Assembly (NCBI GenBank): GCA_016716905.1
Contig: JADJUS010000004.1
Span: 1,870,999 to 1,934,998, forward strand
Reading direction: 5' to 3'
From: Acidobacteriota bacterium
GTDB lineage: Bacteria > Acidobacteriota > Vicinamibacteria > Vicinamibacterales > SCN-69-37
DNA length: 64,000 bases
Part shown: positions 24,429 through 37,371 of the stretch, piece after piece
How positions within the stretch are numbered: the first letter of the stretch is position 1
Layout of the letters: each line of letters begins with the position of its first letter
Notes under the pieces: generated by a model
Database searches by the model: none
What the model was told of the DNA's origin: nothing
Seen by the model: only the letters and a program-made list of their open reading frames with translations
Made by a program: the position numbers and the translations under genes

Positions 24429-25856
24429 ATGAGCACCCCGCACGAGCGCATCTTCGACACCGCGCCCCCGGACGAGCTGCTGTTCAGCATCTCGGCCGAC
24501 GGCCATCGCCGGTACATCCACCCGGTGGTGAGCAAGGGACGGTACTGGAAGATCCGCCGCAACATTGCGGTGGCGCTCGTGGTGCTGTTCTTCGTCCTTC
24601 CCCACATCACGGTCGGTGAGTACCCGGCGATTCTGTTCGACCTCGCCACGCGCAGGTTTCACGTATTCGGCGGCACCTTTCATCCCACAGACAACCTGCT
24701 GCTTGCCGCTTTCGGTTTTGGCGTGGTGGTCACGGTGTTTTTTGTCGGGTCCACGTTTGGCCGCGTGTGGTGCGGCTTTGGCTGTCCGCAGACGATCTAT
24801 CTGGAGTTTCTCTTCAGGCCCATCGAGCAACTGGTCGAGGGCGGAGCCACCGGGCAACTGCGGCTGAACAAGGAACCGTGGAGTCTTCGCAAGTTTGGCA
24901 TCAAGTCGCTCAAGTGGTTTCTGTGGTCCGTACTTGCGGTGCTCATGGCCGCAACCTTTGTGTCGTACTTCACCGGATGGTCGCCGCTGGTGCGCGGCAT
25001 TGTCTCGGCGCCGGCGGCGTGGACCAGCGCGATCATCACCATGGCGGCGGTCACGGGTCTCATCCTGTTTGACTTCGGCTGGTTCCGGGATCAGATGTGC
25101 ACCATCGCGTGCCCCTACGGCCGGCTGCAGAATGTGCTGGCCGATCGCGACACGCTCCTTGTCGCCTACGACCAGGCCCGCGGTGAGCCTCGGCTGGCGC
25201 CGAAGTTCAGGCTGGGCGTGGAAATCTCCGGCGCGTGTGTGGACTGCGGCGCGTGTGTGCGCGTGTGCCCCACCGGCACCGACATCCGGCGCGGCCTGCA
25301 GGTGGAGTGCATCGGCACGGCGCAGTGTGTGGACGCGTGTGACGAGGTGATGCGCAAACTGGGCCAACCGACCGGACTGATCAAGTTCACCTCTGAACGC
25401 GAGCAGCAGGGCGGACAACGCCGGCTCTGGCGCCCGCGCAACCTCGCGTATCTGGCGCTGCTCACCGTGGCATGGGGCACCCTGGGCGCCCTGGTCTTCA
25501 CGCGCGCGGATGCCCTGGTGGAAATCCGTCGCGGCGGGCGCGAGACCTACCGCATCCTGCCGTCGGGCGACATCGCCAATCAGCAGCGCATCCGGTTCAC
25601 CAGCCAACTGGACGAGACACAGCGTTTTGACGTGGTCGTCGATGGCGCGAACGGCGCGACGCTCGTTCTGAGCGAATCGCCGATCATTGTGGCCGCCGAG
25701 CGGGTGGTGACCGTCAATGCCGTCACGACCATTCCGGCAGCCATGTTTGACGATGGCCAGGCGACGGTCCGCTATGTCGTGACGTCCGACCGGGGATTCC
25801 GCAAGGAGATCGAGTTCCTGCTGCTCGGCCCCTCTGACCAGGGAGACCACCGATGA
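24429..25856 (+). CDS. ccoG: CcoG/RdxA polyferredoxin, cbb3 assembly factor
   Basis: The 475-residue membrane protein has the CcoG layout: an N-terminal helix, then WCGFGCPQTIYLE and the later IACPYGRLQ. A double 4Fe-4S cluster ferredoxin motif (CVDCGACVRVCPTGTD and CIGTAQCVDACDEVM) follows, with a C-terminal Ig-like domain. CcoG is reported to reduce copper for CcoN assembly. The ATG directly follows the ccoP stop, and its end overlaps ccoH by 4 bp. Confidence 0.93.
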   Translation: MSTPHERIFDTAPPDELLFSISADGHRRYIHPVVSKGRYWKIRRNIAVALVVLFFVLPHITVGEYPAILFDLATRRFHVFGGTFHPTDNLLLAAFGFGVVVTVFFVGSTFGRVWCGFGCPQTIYLEFLFRPIEQLVEGGATGQLRLNKEPWSLRKFGIKSLKWFLWSVLAVLMAATFVSYFTGWSPLVRGIVSAPAAWTSAIITMAAVTGLILFDFGWFRDQMCTIACPYGRLQNVLADRDTLLVAYDQARGEPRLAPKFRLGVEISGACVDCGACVRVCPTGTDIRRGLQVECIGTAQCVDACDEVMRKLGQPTGLIKFTSEREQQGGQRRLWRPRNLAYLALLTVAWGTLGALVFTRADALVEIRRGGRETYRILPSGDIANQQRIRFTSQLDETQRFDVVVDGANGATLVLSESPIIVAAERVVTVNAVTTIPAAMFDDGQATVRYVVTSDRGFRKEIEFLLLGPSDQGDHR

Positions 25857-26386
25857 AGTTCGCACGGGTGCTCTCCGACTACCGGTGGCCGATCTTCATC
25901 GGCGGATTGTTATCGATGTCCGTCCTGTCGAGCGGCGTGCTGGTGTGGATCGCCACCCGCCCTGATTCGCCACGCCCGATTCAGGGCTACTACGAGGCGG
26001 CCCGTGCGTGGGACGCCAGCGAGGCCGAACAAGACGCGAGCCGGCAGTTGGGCTGGACCGTGCGATATGAACTGCCGGCCAACGTGCCCTACCTGCGCGG
26101 TATGCCGAGGCCCGTGGACATCTCGGTGGCCGACCGCACCGGCGTCCCGGTGGCGGACCTGACCGGCCGCCTGCTGGCCCTGCGTCCATCCGACTCGCGG
26201 CTCAATCAGCAAGGGGCGCTTTCGGCGATCCCCAATCAGCCCGGTCGATACCGCACTCTCGTGCGGCTCGACGAATCCGGCGAGTGGGAGATGCGCCTCG
26301 ACGCCTCCCAGCAGGCGTTGCGATTTGTACATGCCGCGCGGATGCAGATCGTCGCCGATGCGTCCGCGGGTGGGGTCACGCGATGA
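25853..26386 (+). CDS. ccoH: FixH/CcoH-family membrane protein
   Basis: The 177-residue protein has one N-terminal membrane helix (WPIFIGGLLSMSVLSSGVLVW) and a periplasmic beta-sandwich (VDISVADRTGVPV, GRYRTLVRLDESGEWEMRL). Size, topology and its place between ccoG and ccoI match FixH, which is required for cbb3 maturation. Overlaps of 4 bp at both ends indicate coupled translation. Confidence 0.85.
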   Translation: MKFARVLSDYRWPIFIGGLLSMSVLSSGVLVWIATRPDSPRPIQGYYEAARAWDASEAEQDASRQLGWTVRYELPANVPYLRGMPRPVDISVADRTGVPVADLTGRLLALRPSDSRLNQQGALSAIPNQPGRYRTLVRLDESGEWEMRLDASQQALRFVHAARMQIVADASAGGVTR

Positions 26387-28893
26387 CCACCGCACGCGGT
26401 CAACAGCCGGTGTCGGCTCCGGGCGTCGCCTGTGCACACTGCGGCCTGTCCGTGCCGCCGGGACTTGTGCGTCCGGAGGAATCGGATCAGTTCTGTTGCA
26501 ACGGTTGCCGCCAGGTCTATACCCTCGTGCGCGAGTGGGGATTCGGTCAGTACTACCGGCTCGTGCACCGGCAGCAGGCGGCGCTTGAACCTGCCAGGGT
26601 CAGCGGCCGCAGCTTCGAAGACTTTGATGACGCGCGGGCGCAGGGGGAAGCGACGATCGCGGCCGGTCCTGACCGCCAGCGCACGCGTTTGTACCTTGAG
26701 GGCGTCCAGTGCGCGGCCTGTGTGTGGCTTGTGGAAAAGCTGCCGGCCGTGCTGCCCGGGGTTGACGAGGTCAGGCTGAACTACGCCACCGGCGTCGCCG
26801 AGGTCACGTGGCGCCCGGCGCACACCCGGCTGTCGACGGTGAGCAAAGCACTGGACCGCCTGGGCTACACGCCGCACCTGCAGCGGCTTGGGCGTGGACC
26901 TGAACAACCGCGCCATGAAGATCGCCGGATGGTGGCCCGCCTCGGTGTGGCCGCCGCGTGTGCGATGAACCTGATGTTCGTCTCGGGCGCCCTGTATGCC
27001 GGCGAGTCCTCGGGCATGGCATCGCCCTACGAGACGTTCTTCAGGTGGTTCTCGCTCGTCATCGCCGTGCCGGTGCTGACGTTTTCGGCGCGGCCATTTT
27101 TCCAGACGGCCATCGCCGGCCTCCGCATGGGCCTGGTCCACATCGACCTCCCCATCGCCGTGGCCCTTGTTGTGGCGGCCGCGGCGAGCGCCTGGAATAC
27201 GGTCACGGGCCACGGCCCTCTCTGGTTTGATTCACTGGCGATGCTGGTGGCTGCCCTGCTGGGCGCCCGCGTGCTGCAGCGCGGGGCGCACCGTGCTGCG
27301 GTTGAGCGCGCCAACAGCCTTCGCGACGTCGCCTTCCTCGAGTTTGCGCGCCGGTTCGACGGCGACGGCCCCGATGCACCGGTGATTGAAGTGCCCCTGG
27401 CGGCGCTCGCTCCGGGAGACCGCGTCGAGGTCAGGTCCGGCGATCTCATTCCGGTTGATGGCGTCATCCTCAACGGGCGGTCGTCACTGAGCAACGCCGT
27501 GCTCACCGGCGAAGCCACACCGCAAACCGTGCGCGAGGGCGACACCGTCACAGCGGGCGCCACCAATCTTGGCGCGCGTCTGGTGGTTCGGGTTGACGCC
27601 GCCGGAGAGCGCACCCGCGTGGGCGCCCTGCTCGCCATCGTGCAGGACGCGCTGTCGCACAAGCCGGCGTTGGTGCAGACCACGGACCGGCTCGCGCGGC
27701 GCTTTGTGCATGTGCTGCTGGTGGTGGCGGCGCTCACGGCCGCGGTGACCTGGGCGGCCTATGGGCCCTGGGTGGCCATGCAGCGAGTGGTGGCACTGCT
27801 CGTGGTCTCGTGCCCATGCGCACTCGGATTGGCGGTCCCACTCGCGATGTCGGTGGCGCTCACGCGCGCCGCCAGGGCCGGCATCTTCATCAAGAACCCC
27901 GATGCGCTCGAACGACTCCGTCATGTTGAGACGGTCCTGCTGGACAAGACGGGCACGCTGACCGAGGGTCGCGCCACCGTGGCGCGCTGGCACGGCGATT
28001 CGTCGGTGTTCGAGCTGGCGCGGGCGCTCGAGGCCGAGTCGTCCCACGCGGTGGCACGCGCCTTTCAGGCATCCAGCGGACGTGCTCTGCAAATCGTCCG
28101 AACGGTTCACGACGCCGTCGAGTCGCCTGGGTTTGGCATCGCCGGCCGGGTTGACGGCCACGACGTTCGCGTGGGCACTCTGGCGTTCGCCTCATCGTCG
28201 AACGCCGCGTTGCCCCTGGCGGTGGCGGGCGCGGCTGCCGCCATGGTGACCGCCGGCCTCAGCCCGGTGTATGTCGCCATCGATGGCCAGGTCGCTGGCG
28301 TGGCCGGCATCGGCGATGCCATTCGCCCGGACGCCGTGCCCACCATTGCGGCGCTGCGTGCGCGCGGCATCCACGTCCGCATCCTCTCGGGCGATCACCC
28401 GGACATCGTGGCCGCCCTGGGGGCGCGCCTCGGCCTCGCGCCTGAGGATGCGCAGGGTGGGCTCACCCCCGAAGCCAAGCGCGACATCGTCGCGGCATTG
28501 GCCGCGCGTCCCGCACGCACCGGGACGGTGGTGATGGTTGGTGACGGCGTCAACGACGCGGCCGCGCTCGCGCTCGCCGATGTCGGTGTGGCGGTCCACG
28601 GGGGCACCGGGGCGTCGATGATGGCGGCCGACGTGGTGCTCACTCGTGAGGGTGTGGCGCCGCTGCTTGAGGTGCTCGCCGGCGCACGGCGCCTTCGCGG
28701 TGTTGTTCGCCGCAACATCGCCTTCTCGATCTTCTACAACACGGCGGCCTCGTCCCTCGCGGTCGCCGGTATGGTGAGCCCGTTAGTTGCGGCCGTGCTG
28801 ATGCCCGTGTCCTCACTGACGGTGGTGCTCTCATCGGCGATGACGCGCACCTTCGCGCGCACGCGTACGACCCGAATGGGGGCGGGCGCCTGA
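26383..28893 (+). CDS. ccoI: Copper-exporting P1B-type ATPase for cbb3 assembly
   Basis: From the ATGA overlap at 26383 the protein has 836 residues. It carries an N-terminal Cys-rich motif (CAHCGL then CCNGC, about 17-42), a heavy-metal-associated domain with CAAC (C110, C113), membrane helices, the transport motif CPCALG (477-482), the phosphorylated Asp in DKTGT (D521) and the hinge GDGVNDAAALALAD. In the family it moves Cu+ for CuB of CcoN. The CxxC metal-binding elements and its position make CcoI a better call than a detoxification CopA. Confidence 0.93.
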   Translation: MTTARGQQPVSAPGVACAHCGLSVPPGLVRPEESDQFCCNGCRQVYTLVREWGFGQYYRLVHRQQAALEPARVSGRSFEDFDDARAQGEATIAAGPDRQRTRLYLEGVQCAACVWLVEKLPAVLPGVDEVRLNYATGVAEVTWRPAHTRLSTVSKALDRLGYTPHLQRLGRGPEQPRHEDRRMVARLGVAAACAMNLMFVSGALYAGESSGMASPYETFFRWFSLVIAVPVLTFSARPFFQTAIAGLRMGLVHIDLPIAVALVVAAAASAWNTVTGHGPLWFDSLAMLVAALLGARVLQRGAHRAAVERANSLRDVAFLEFARRFDGDGPDAPVIEVPLAALAPGDRVEVRSGDLIPVDGVILNGRSSLSNAVLTGEATPQTVREGDTVTAGATNLGARLVVRVDAAGERTRVGALLAIVQDALSHKPALVQTTDRLARRFVHVLLVVAALTAAVTWAAYGPWVAMQRVVALLVVSCPCALGLAVPLAMSVALTRAARAGIFIKNPDALERLRHVETVLLDKTGTLTEGRATVARWHGDSSVFELARALEAESSHAVARAFQASSGRALQIVRTVHDAVESPGFGIAGRVDGHDVRVGTLAFASSSNAALPLAVAGAAAAMVTAGLSPVYVAIDGQVAGVAGIGDAIRPDAVPTIAALRARGIHVRILSGDHPDIVAALGARLGLAPEDAQGGLTPEAKRDIVAALAARPARTGTVVMVGDGVNDAAALALADVGVAVHGGTGASMMAADVVLTREGVAPLLEVLAGARRLRGVVRRNIAFSIFYNTAASSLAVAGMVSPLVAAVLMPVSSLTVVLSSAMTRTFARTRTTRMGAGA

Positions 28894-28894
28894 C

Positions 28895-29092
28895 ATGGAG
28901 GCACTGTTCGTGCTGTTGCCCCTCGCCTTGCTCATTGCGGCGATCGCCGTCGGGTTCTTCGTGTGGGCCGCGCGCACCGGTCAGTTCGACGACCTCGACA
29001 CGCCGGCCATCCGCATTCTGTTTGACGATGAGGAGCCGTCTCGTCGCCAGGAATCTCGACTGAACACTTCGACACGGAGAGTTGACGAATGA
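28895..29092 (+). CDS. ccoS: CcoS, cbb3 oxidase assembly protein
   Basis: The 65-residue protein has one membrane helix (LLPLALLIAAIAVGFFVWAA) and the CcoS signature after it: GQFDDLDTPAIRILFDDE. CcoS is needed to insert haem and copper into CcoN. It starts 1 bp after ccoI and overlaps actA by 4 bp, joining the oxidase genes to the alternative complex III genes. Confidence 0.93.
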   Translation: MEALFVLLPLALLIAAIAVGFFVWAARTGQFDDLDTPAIRILFDDEEPSRRQESRLNTSTRRVDE

Positions 29093-29709
29093 AGAGGCCG
29101 ACAGTGATACGTGTGGTGATCGTCACAATCGGGCTCGCATGCATCGGCACGCTGTCGTACGCGCTGAGCAATGCGCGCCAGGGATACGCGCCGCGCCAGC
29201 CCATCCCGTTTTCGCACAAACGCATGGCGGGAGCCCCCGACTGGCAGGTCGACGACAAAGGTGTGCGGGTCAACCTCGGCGGGTTTGGCATCCCCTGTGT
29301 GTATTGCCACACGATGCCCTACAAAGGCCGGCACTCGACGGTGCCGTCCACGGCCGTCTGCATGAACTGCCACTCAACGGTGGGTCTCAACCGCGAGTGG
29401 GTGCTGAAGTTGCGGGAGTACTGGGCCAGCGGAGAACCGATTCCGTGGGTGAAGGTGCACGACCTGCCGGACTTCGTGTACTACGACCACTCCGCGCATC
29501 TCAACGCCAAGGATGAACTCGGGCGGCCGAAGCTGCCGCTCGTGGACGCCAACGGCAAGCCCATGGTGGTGTGCCAGAACTGCCATGGCGACGTCGCCAA
29601 CATGGAGATCGTGTCCGTGCAGACCACTTTCAACATGCAGTGGTGTGTGGACTGCCACCGGAAGCCTGAAATGAAGGCGTCCACCGATTGCATCACGTGC
29701 CACAGGTAG
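29089..29709 (+). CDS. actA: Alternative complex III subunit ActA, pentahaem cytochrome c
   Basis: The 206-residue protein has an N-terminal signal or anchor helix and five haem c motifs: CVYCH, CMNCH, CQNCH, CVDCH and CITCH. The pattern matches ActA, the periplasmic multihaem subunit of quinol:electron-acceptor oxidoreductase that collects electrons from the ActB iron-sulfur clusters. It overlaps ccoS by 4 bp. Confidence 0.93.
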   Translation: MKRPTVIRVVIVTIGLACIGTLSYALSNARQGYAPRQPIPFSHKRMAGAPDWQVDDKGVRVNLGGFGIPCVYCHTMPYKGRHSTVPSTAVCMNCHSTVGLNREWVLKLREYWASGEPIPWVKVHDLPDFVYYDHSAHLNAKDELGRPKLPLVDANGKPMVVCQNCHGDVANMEIVSVQTTFNMQWCVDCHRKPEMKASTDCITCHR

Positions 29710-29719
29710 GGAGAGCTGT

Positions 29720-32843
<3,124 letters not shown>

Positions 32844-32857
<14 letters not shown>

Positions 32858-34316
32858 GCCCAGTCCGTACGCGACGGTAATGGACGACAGCCAGCTCACA
32901 GGCCGGCCGATCGTACTTGCGGGCGCGGGTCCGTATGGCGGCGACATTGAAATCCCCGAACCGCTCGTCACGGGCGCCAAGAAGTGGGCGGAAGTGGACC
33001 GCGACATCTGCATGCACGCGGAACAGTTTCCAACCCGACGCTGGTGGATTGCCTTCAGTGTGGCGCTGGCGTGCCTCTCGGTGCTGGTCTTCTCGCTGAT
33101 CACGCTCTTCTACGGTGGCATGGGCATCCTGGGCGTCAATCAGCCGGTCGGCTGGGGCTCGTTCATCGTGAACTTCGTGTTCTGGATCGGCATTGGTCAC
33201 GCCGGCACGCTGATCTCGGCGGTGTTGTATTTGTTCCGCCAGCAATGGCGCACGGGCATCAACCGCGCCGCCGAAGCCATGACGCTGTTTGCGGTGGCCT
33301 GCGCGGGCATCTTTCCAGTCATCCACCTCGGCCGCGCGTGGTTCGCGTACTGGCTCGTGCCGTATCCCAACGCCCGCGGTCCCCTCTGGGTCAACTTCAA
33401 CTCACCGCTCGCCTGGGACATCTTTGCGATCTCGACCTACGGACTGGTCTCACTCACGTTCTGGTACCTCGGTCTGTTACCCGACCTGGCCACCGTGCGT
33501 GACCGCGCCACCCACCCGTGGCGCAAGAAGCTCTATAACGCGCTCAGCTTCGGGTGGACGGGCTCAAACCGCGCGTGGCACCACTACGAATCGGCGTACA
33601 TGGTGCTGGCCGCGCTCGCCACGCCGCTGGTGTTTTCGGTCCACACCATCGTCTCGTTCGACTTCGCCACGTCGATCATGCCCGGGTGGCACACCACGAT
33701 CTTCCCGCCCTATTTCGTCATCGGTGCCATCTTCTCCGGCTTCGCGATGGTCATCACGCTCATGACGTTCATGCGCGGCTATTTCGGCATGAAGAACTAC
33801 ATCACCATCAACCACATGGAGGCGATGGCAAAGATCCTCATGCTCACCGGCATGCTGGTCGGCTTCGCGTACTCCACCGAGTTCTTCATGGCCTGGTATT
33901 CGGGCAGCGAGTGGGAAGGATTCGTGTTCAAGAACCGGGCCTTTGGCCCCTACTGGTGGGCCTACGCCATCATGTTCACCTGCAACGCGATCGTCCCGCA
34001 GGTGTTCTGGTTCAAGGCGATGCGCCGCAACACACTGGTGCTGTTCATCGTGTCCATTCTGGTCAACGTGGGCATGTGGTTCGAACGGTTCGTCATTGTC
34101 GTGACCTCCCTGCACCGCGACTATTTGCCCTCGTCGTGGGGCATGTATGCGCTCACGTTCTGGGACTACGCCATTCTGCTGGGGTCCTTCGGGCTCTTCT
34201 TCACCCTGTTCCTCCTCTTCGTCCGGTTCCTTCCGGTCGTGGCGATTTCCGAAGTGAAGGGCGTGATGGACCCGAAGGTGGCGCGCGCCGTGCGCGCAGG
34301 AGGACTGACGCGATGA
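32844..34316 (+). CDS. actC: Alternative complex III subunit ActC (NrfD/PsrC-like)
   Basis: The 490-residue protein has about ten membrane helices of the NrfD/PsrC type, with family segments such as WGSFIVNFVFWIGIGHAGTL and HYESAYMVLAALATPLV. ActC binds quinol and passes electrons to ActB. Its first 60 residues form a soluble N-terminal extension as in other ActC proteins. The start lies 14 bp inside actB and the end overlaps actD (ATGA). Confidence 0.93.
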
Positions 34317-34864
34317 CACCTGATGCCAGCGCCGGAGTGCTCGGCGACTTCTACGAGCCAGATGACGCGTTGGCCGCCGCGCAGAAGGCGCGGGAGGCCG
34401 GCTGGACACACTTCGACATGCTCACGCCATTCCCGGTGCACGGGATGGATGACGCGATGGGCCTGAAGCGATCCTGGATTCCGTGGGCGACGCTCGCCCT
34501 GGCGTTTGGCGGGATCGCCTTCGCCCAGGGGCTGCAGAACTACGTGATGGTGTGGGACTGGCCGATGAACTTCGGCGGCAAGCCCTTTTTGTCGTGGCCG
34601 GCGTTTATCCCCATCACGTTTGAGGCCATGGTGTTCTGGGCCGCCATTGGCACCGCCATCATCGCGGTGGTGGCAGGCAAACGGACGGGCCAGCTGCGGC
34701 CGCCACCACCGCTGCTCCCCACCGGTGCGACGGTGGATCGCTTCGTGATTTGGATTGCCGCGACCGATCCCAAATGGACGCACGACGACCCGCGCGGGTT
34801 TGTGAAATCCCTGGGCGCGGACCATGTGCGGCTTGTTGATGTCACTGGAGGGATCCGTGAGTAA
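34313..34864 (+). CDS. actD: Alternative complex III subunit ActD (DUF3341)
   Basis: This 183-residue protein has a soluble N-terminal domain with GVLGDFYEPDDALAAA and PFPVHGMDDAMGL, then two membrane helices (WIPWATLALAFGGIAFAQGL and the later MVFWAAIGTAIIAVVAG). These match DUF3341/ActD, a structural subunit. It overlaps actC by 4 bp and actE by 8 bp. Confidence 0.92.
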   Translation: MTPDASAGVLGDFYEPDDALAAAQKAREAGWTHFDMLTPFPVHGMDDAMGLKRSWIPWATLALAFGGIAFAQGLQNYVMVWDWPMNFGGKPFLSWPAFIPITFEAMVFWAAIGTAIIAVVAGKRTGQLRPPPPLLPTGATVDRFVIWIAATDPKWTHDDPRGFVKSLGADHVRLVDVTGGIRE

Positions 34865-35474
34865 CCGTACCCCTGCCCTCGTGCTTGGAGCGCTGACACT
34901 GGTGCTGGCCGGCTGCGACGTCGGCCTGCCGGCCGGACGCATGCCGCACCGCGAAGGCAACCGGCTCGACATGGTGGATCAGTCGAAGATGAAGCCCCAG
35001 CGCCGCGATCCGTTTGGCGGTCGCCCCACCGGCATGCTCGAACCGCAAATCGGCACAGTGGCGGTGAACGACACGCCGTACCCCTACGCGCAGAATGAGG
35101 CGGACCGTGCGGGCGCCGAACTGGTGAATCCACTCCCGCCCACCCCAGAGGTGCTCGCACACGGTCGATTCGTCTTCGAGAACGTCTGCATCACGTGCCA
35201 CGGTCCACGCGGCGCCGGCGATGGCCACGTCACGGCGCTCTTTCCAAAACCGCCGAGCCTGATGACGCAAAAAGTGCGCGACTGGCCCGACGGCCAGATC
35301 TTCCATCGTCCCATGCGGGGCCAGGGGTCGATGCCGAGCCACGCCCGGCAAATCGATGCCCGTGACGCCTGGTCGGTGGTGCACTACATCAGGCAGATGC
35401 AGGCCACAGAACCCGTTGCGCCTCCGCCGGCGACGCCTTCGACAACGCCGGCTTCGGCGGCACCAGTCAAGTGA
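34857..35474 (+). CDS. actE: Alternative complex III subunit ActE, mono-haem lipoprotein cytochrome c
   Basis: Read from the GTG at 34857 the product has 205 residues and a lipoprotein signal (ALTLVLAGC). The middle carries one haem c motif, CITCHGPRGAGDG, with a later Met in RGQGSMPSHA as probable axial ligand. The C-terminus is Pro/Ala/Thr-rich. ActE is a cytochrome that can pass electrons to the oxidase. The GTG was preferred because the earlier ATG at 34824 would add residues before the signal. Confidence 0.92.
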   Translation: MSNRTPALVLGALTLVLAGCDVGLPAGRMPHREGNRLDMVDQSKMKPQRRDPFGGRPTGMLEPQIGTVAVNDTPYPYAQNEADRAGAELVNPLPPTPEVLAHGRFVFENVCITCHGPRGAGDGHVTALFPKPPSLMTQKVRDWPDGQIFHRPMRGQGSMPSHARQIDARDAWSVVHYIRQMQATEPVAPPPATPSTTPASAAPVK

Positions 35475-35481
35475 GGATTTC

Positions 35482-36696
35482 ATGAGCCACACCCACTCCT
35501 TCGAACTTGCGCCACCGCCGGCGCGCCTGACACTCCCCGTCACGGTGCGAAGCCTGGCCGCGCTGGCGGCCGTGGTCGGCGCCGCGACGCTGGCCTGGAC
35601 CTTCAGCACCGGCGACAGCACGCGCGCGTGGAGCGCGTATCTCATCGGTGTGTTCTTCACTCTGGGCCTCGGGGTGTTCGGCGCGGCATGGCTCGCAATC
35701 CTGAATCTCTCTGGCGCCGCGTGGTCGGTGACGATGAGGCGGATTCCAGAGGCGATGACGGCCTGGTTGATTCCCGGCGGTCTGCTCGCCCTTGCTCTCG
35801 GCCTTGGCGCACACTCCCTCTACGAGTGGACTCATGACAGCGTGGTCGCGGCTGATCCTCTGCTTCTGCACAAGGCGCCATTCCTCAACATGGGAATGTT
35901 CTGGGCGCTGGTCGGAGGAAGCCTGTTGCTGTGGGTGGTATTCGGCCGGTTGATTGTCGGCGCGTCGTACCGCCAGGACGATCAAGGCGGCGTGGCGTTG
36001 ACGGGACAACGGCGCACGTTCTCGGCCATCTTCATTGTCATCTTCGCGCTCACCCTCAGCGTGGTCAGCTTCTATCTGTTGATGTCGCTCGAGCCTCACT
36101 GGTTCTCCACGATGATGGCCGTGCTGGTCTTCACGGACGTGATGCAGACCGGCACCGCATTCGTCGCGGTCGTGGCCGGACTGTTCGTTGCGTCAGGCAC
36201 GCTCCGCGGATTCCTGAACGAACACCACCTGCACTCACTGGGCAAGATGTTGTTTGCGTGGACCGGATTCTGGGCCTACATCTACTTCTGCCAGTTCATG
36301 TTGATCTGGTATGCGAATCTTCCTGAAGAGACTGTGTACTTCCTGCGCCGAGCAGCCAACGGCTGGCTGCCCTACATGGTGCTGTTGCCGCTGTTGAAGT
36401 TTGTGGTGCCGTTCATGGTGTTGCTGCCACGCGCAGCCAAACGGACGCCGTCGCGCCTGGTGCCGATGGCGATCCTGATCCTGGTCGCGCAGTTCTGGGA
36501 GTTGTATCTGATGGTGGCGCCCGCGCTTGGCCATGGCGACGAGCCCGCGCACGCACAGTTGCCGGTGGTGGAGTTGCTCGTCACGCTGGGATTCCTCGGC
36601 CTCTTCACGCTGGTGTTTGGCTGGGCGCTTGCCAGACACGATGCGGTGCCGCTGAAAGACCCGTCGCTGGCAGAGTGCCTGGCCTATCAGTCCTGA
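35482..36696 (+). CDS. actF: Alternative complex III subunit ActF
   Basis: The ATG at 35482 gives a 404-residue membrane protein with about ten helices. It resembles a smaller version of ActC/NrfD (WAYIYFCQFMLIWYANLPEE and LLPLLKFVVPFMVLLPRAAKR). ActF is the second NrfD-like subunit of alternative complex III. It begins 7 bp after actE and is the last of the act genes. Confidence 0.92.
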   Translation: MSHTHSFELAPPPARLTLPVTVRSLAALAAVVGAATLAWTFSTGDSTRAWSAYLIGVFFTLGLGVFGAAWLAILNLSGAAWSVTMRRIPEAMTAWLIPGGLLALALGLGAHSLYEWTHDSVVAADPLLLHKAPFLNMGMFWALVGGSLLLWVVFGRLIVGASYRQDDQGGVALTGQRRTFSAIFIVIFALTLSVVSFYLLMSLEPHWFSTMMAVLVFTDVMQTGTAFVAVVAGLFVASGTLRGFLNEHHLHSLGKMLFAWTGFWAYIYFCQFMLIWYANLPEETVYFLRRAANGWLPYMVLLPLLKFVVPFMVLLPRAAKRTPSRLVPMAILILVAQFWELYLMVAPALGHGDEPAHAQLPVVELLVTLGFLGLFTLVFGWALARHDAVPLKDPSLAECLAYQS

Positions 36697-36708
36697 CGCG
36701 ATGTTCCC

Positions 36709-37371
36709 ATGGACCACTCGCACGCCATTGCCCCGCACCTCGACCTGCTTGGCTTTCTGACTCTGGGCCTGCTCGGCGGGTTCGGGCACTGTGTGGGCAT
36801 GTGTTCGCCGTTTGTGATGATCGTGGCGCGGCAATATGCCGGTGACACACGACCAGCCTGGCTCGCGCACACCTGGTATACAGCCGGCCGGATCACAACG
36901 TACATGTTGCTTGGCGCCGCGGCAGGGGCCATGGGATTGGTGGTTGGCCGCGCCGGGGATATGGTCGGTCTGCAGCAGGCGGCAATGGTCCTGGCGGGCG
37001 TGATGCTGGTGGCGTGGAGTCTGGCCGTGTTGATGGACGCGGGCCCGCGTGTGCTGCGCGCAAGTTGGGTGTCGCGCGCGGTGACCAGGCTGAGCGCACA
37101 GATGCCGGCGCACCCCTTCCCGCTGGGCCTGGCCCTGGGGCTACTGCCGTGTGGATTGGTCTATACCGCGGTGGTCGGCGCTATCGCACAGGGCGGTCTT
37201 GTTGACGGCGCGCTCGCACTGGCGTTCTTCGGCGCAGGCACGGTGCCCGCGCTGCTGGTGGTCTCCTTCGCCGACCAACTCATCGTCAGGCGCCGTCCCG
37301 CACTCAACCGGTTGTCGCAGGTGTTCGTGCTGGTGATGGGCGTGTCGTTCCTGGTCCGCTGGCTGCGGTAA
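36709..37371 (+). CDS. Sulfite-exporter TauE/SafE-like membrane protein, possible cbb3 partner
   Basis: The 220-residue protein has about six membrane helices. A GGFGHCVGMCSPFVM segment near the N-terminus and PLGLALGLLPCGLVY in the middle fit the TauE/SafE-UreH-like (DsbD_2) family. Related proteins often sit beside ccoI/ccoS and are thought to help copper or cytochrome maturation. The paired Cys and His of GHCVGMC could bind copper. It starts 12 bp after actF and ends 68 bp inside the convergent PHP-hydrolase gene. Confidence 0.75.
   Translation: MDHSHAIAPHLDLLGFLTLGLLGGFGHCVGMCSPFVMIVARQYAGDTRPAWLAHTWYTAGRITTYMLLGAAAGAMGLVVGRAGDMVGLQQAAMVLAGVMLVAWSLAVLMDAGPRVLRASWVSRAVTRLSAQMPAHPFPLGLALGLLPCGLVYTAVVGAIAQGGLVDGALALAFFGAGTVPALLVVSFADQLIVRRRPALNRLSQVFVLVMGVSFLVRWLR

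Noticed and set aside
24234..25865. A 543-residue open frame on the minus strand opposite ccoG
   Set aside because: The ccoG frame has all the iron-sulfur motifs; the opposite frame is a composition shadow.
26284..26382. Earlier start for CcoI
   Set aside because: The extra 33 residues come from the ccoH frame; the ATGA overlap at 26383 gives the normal N-terminus.
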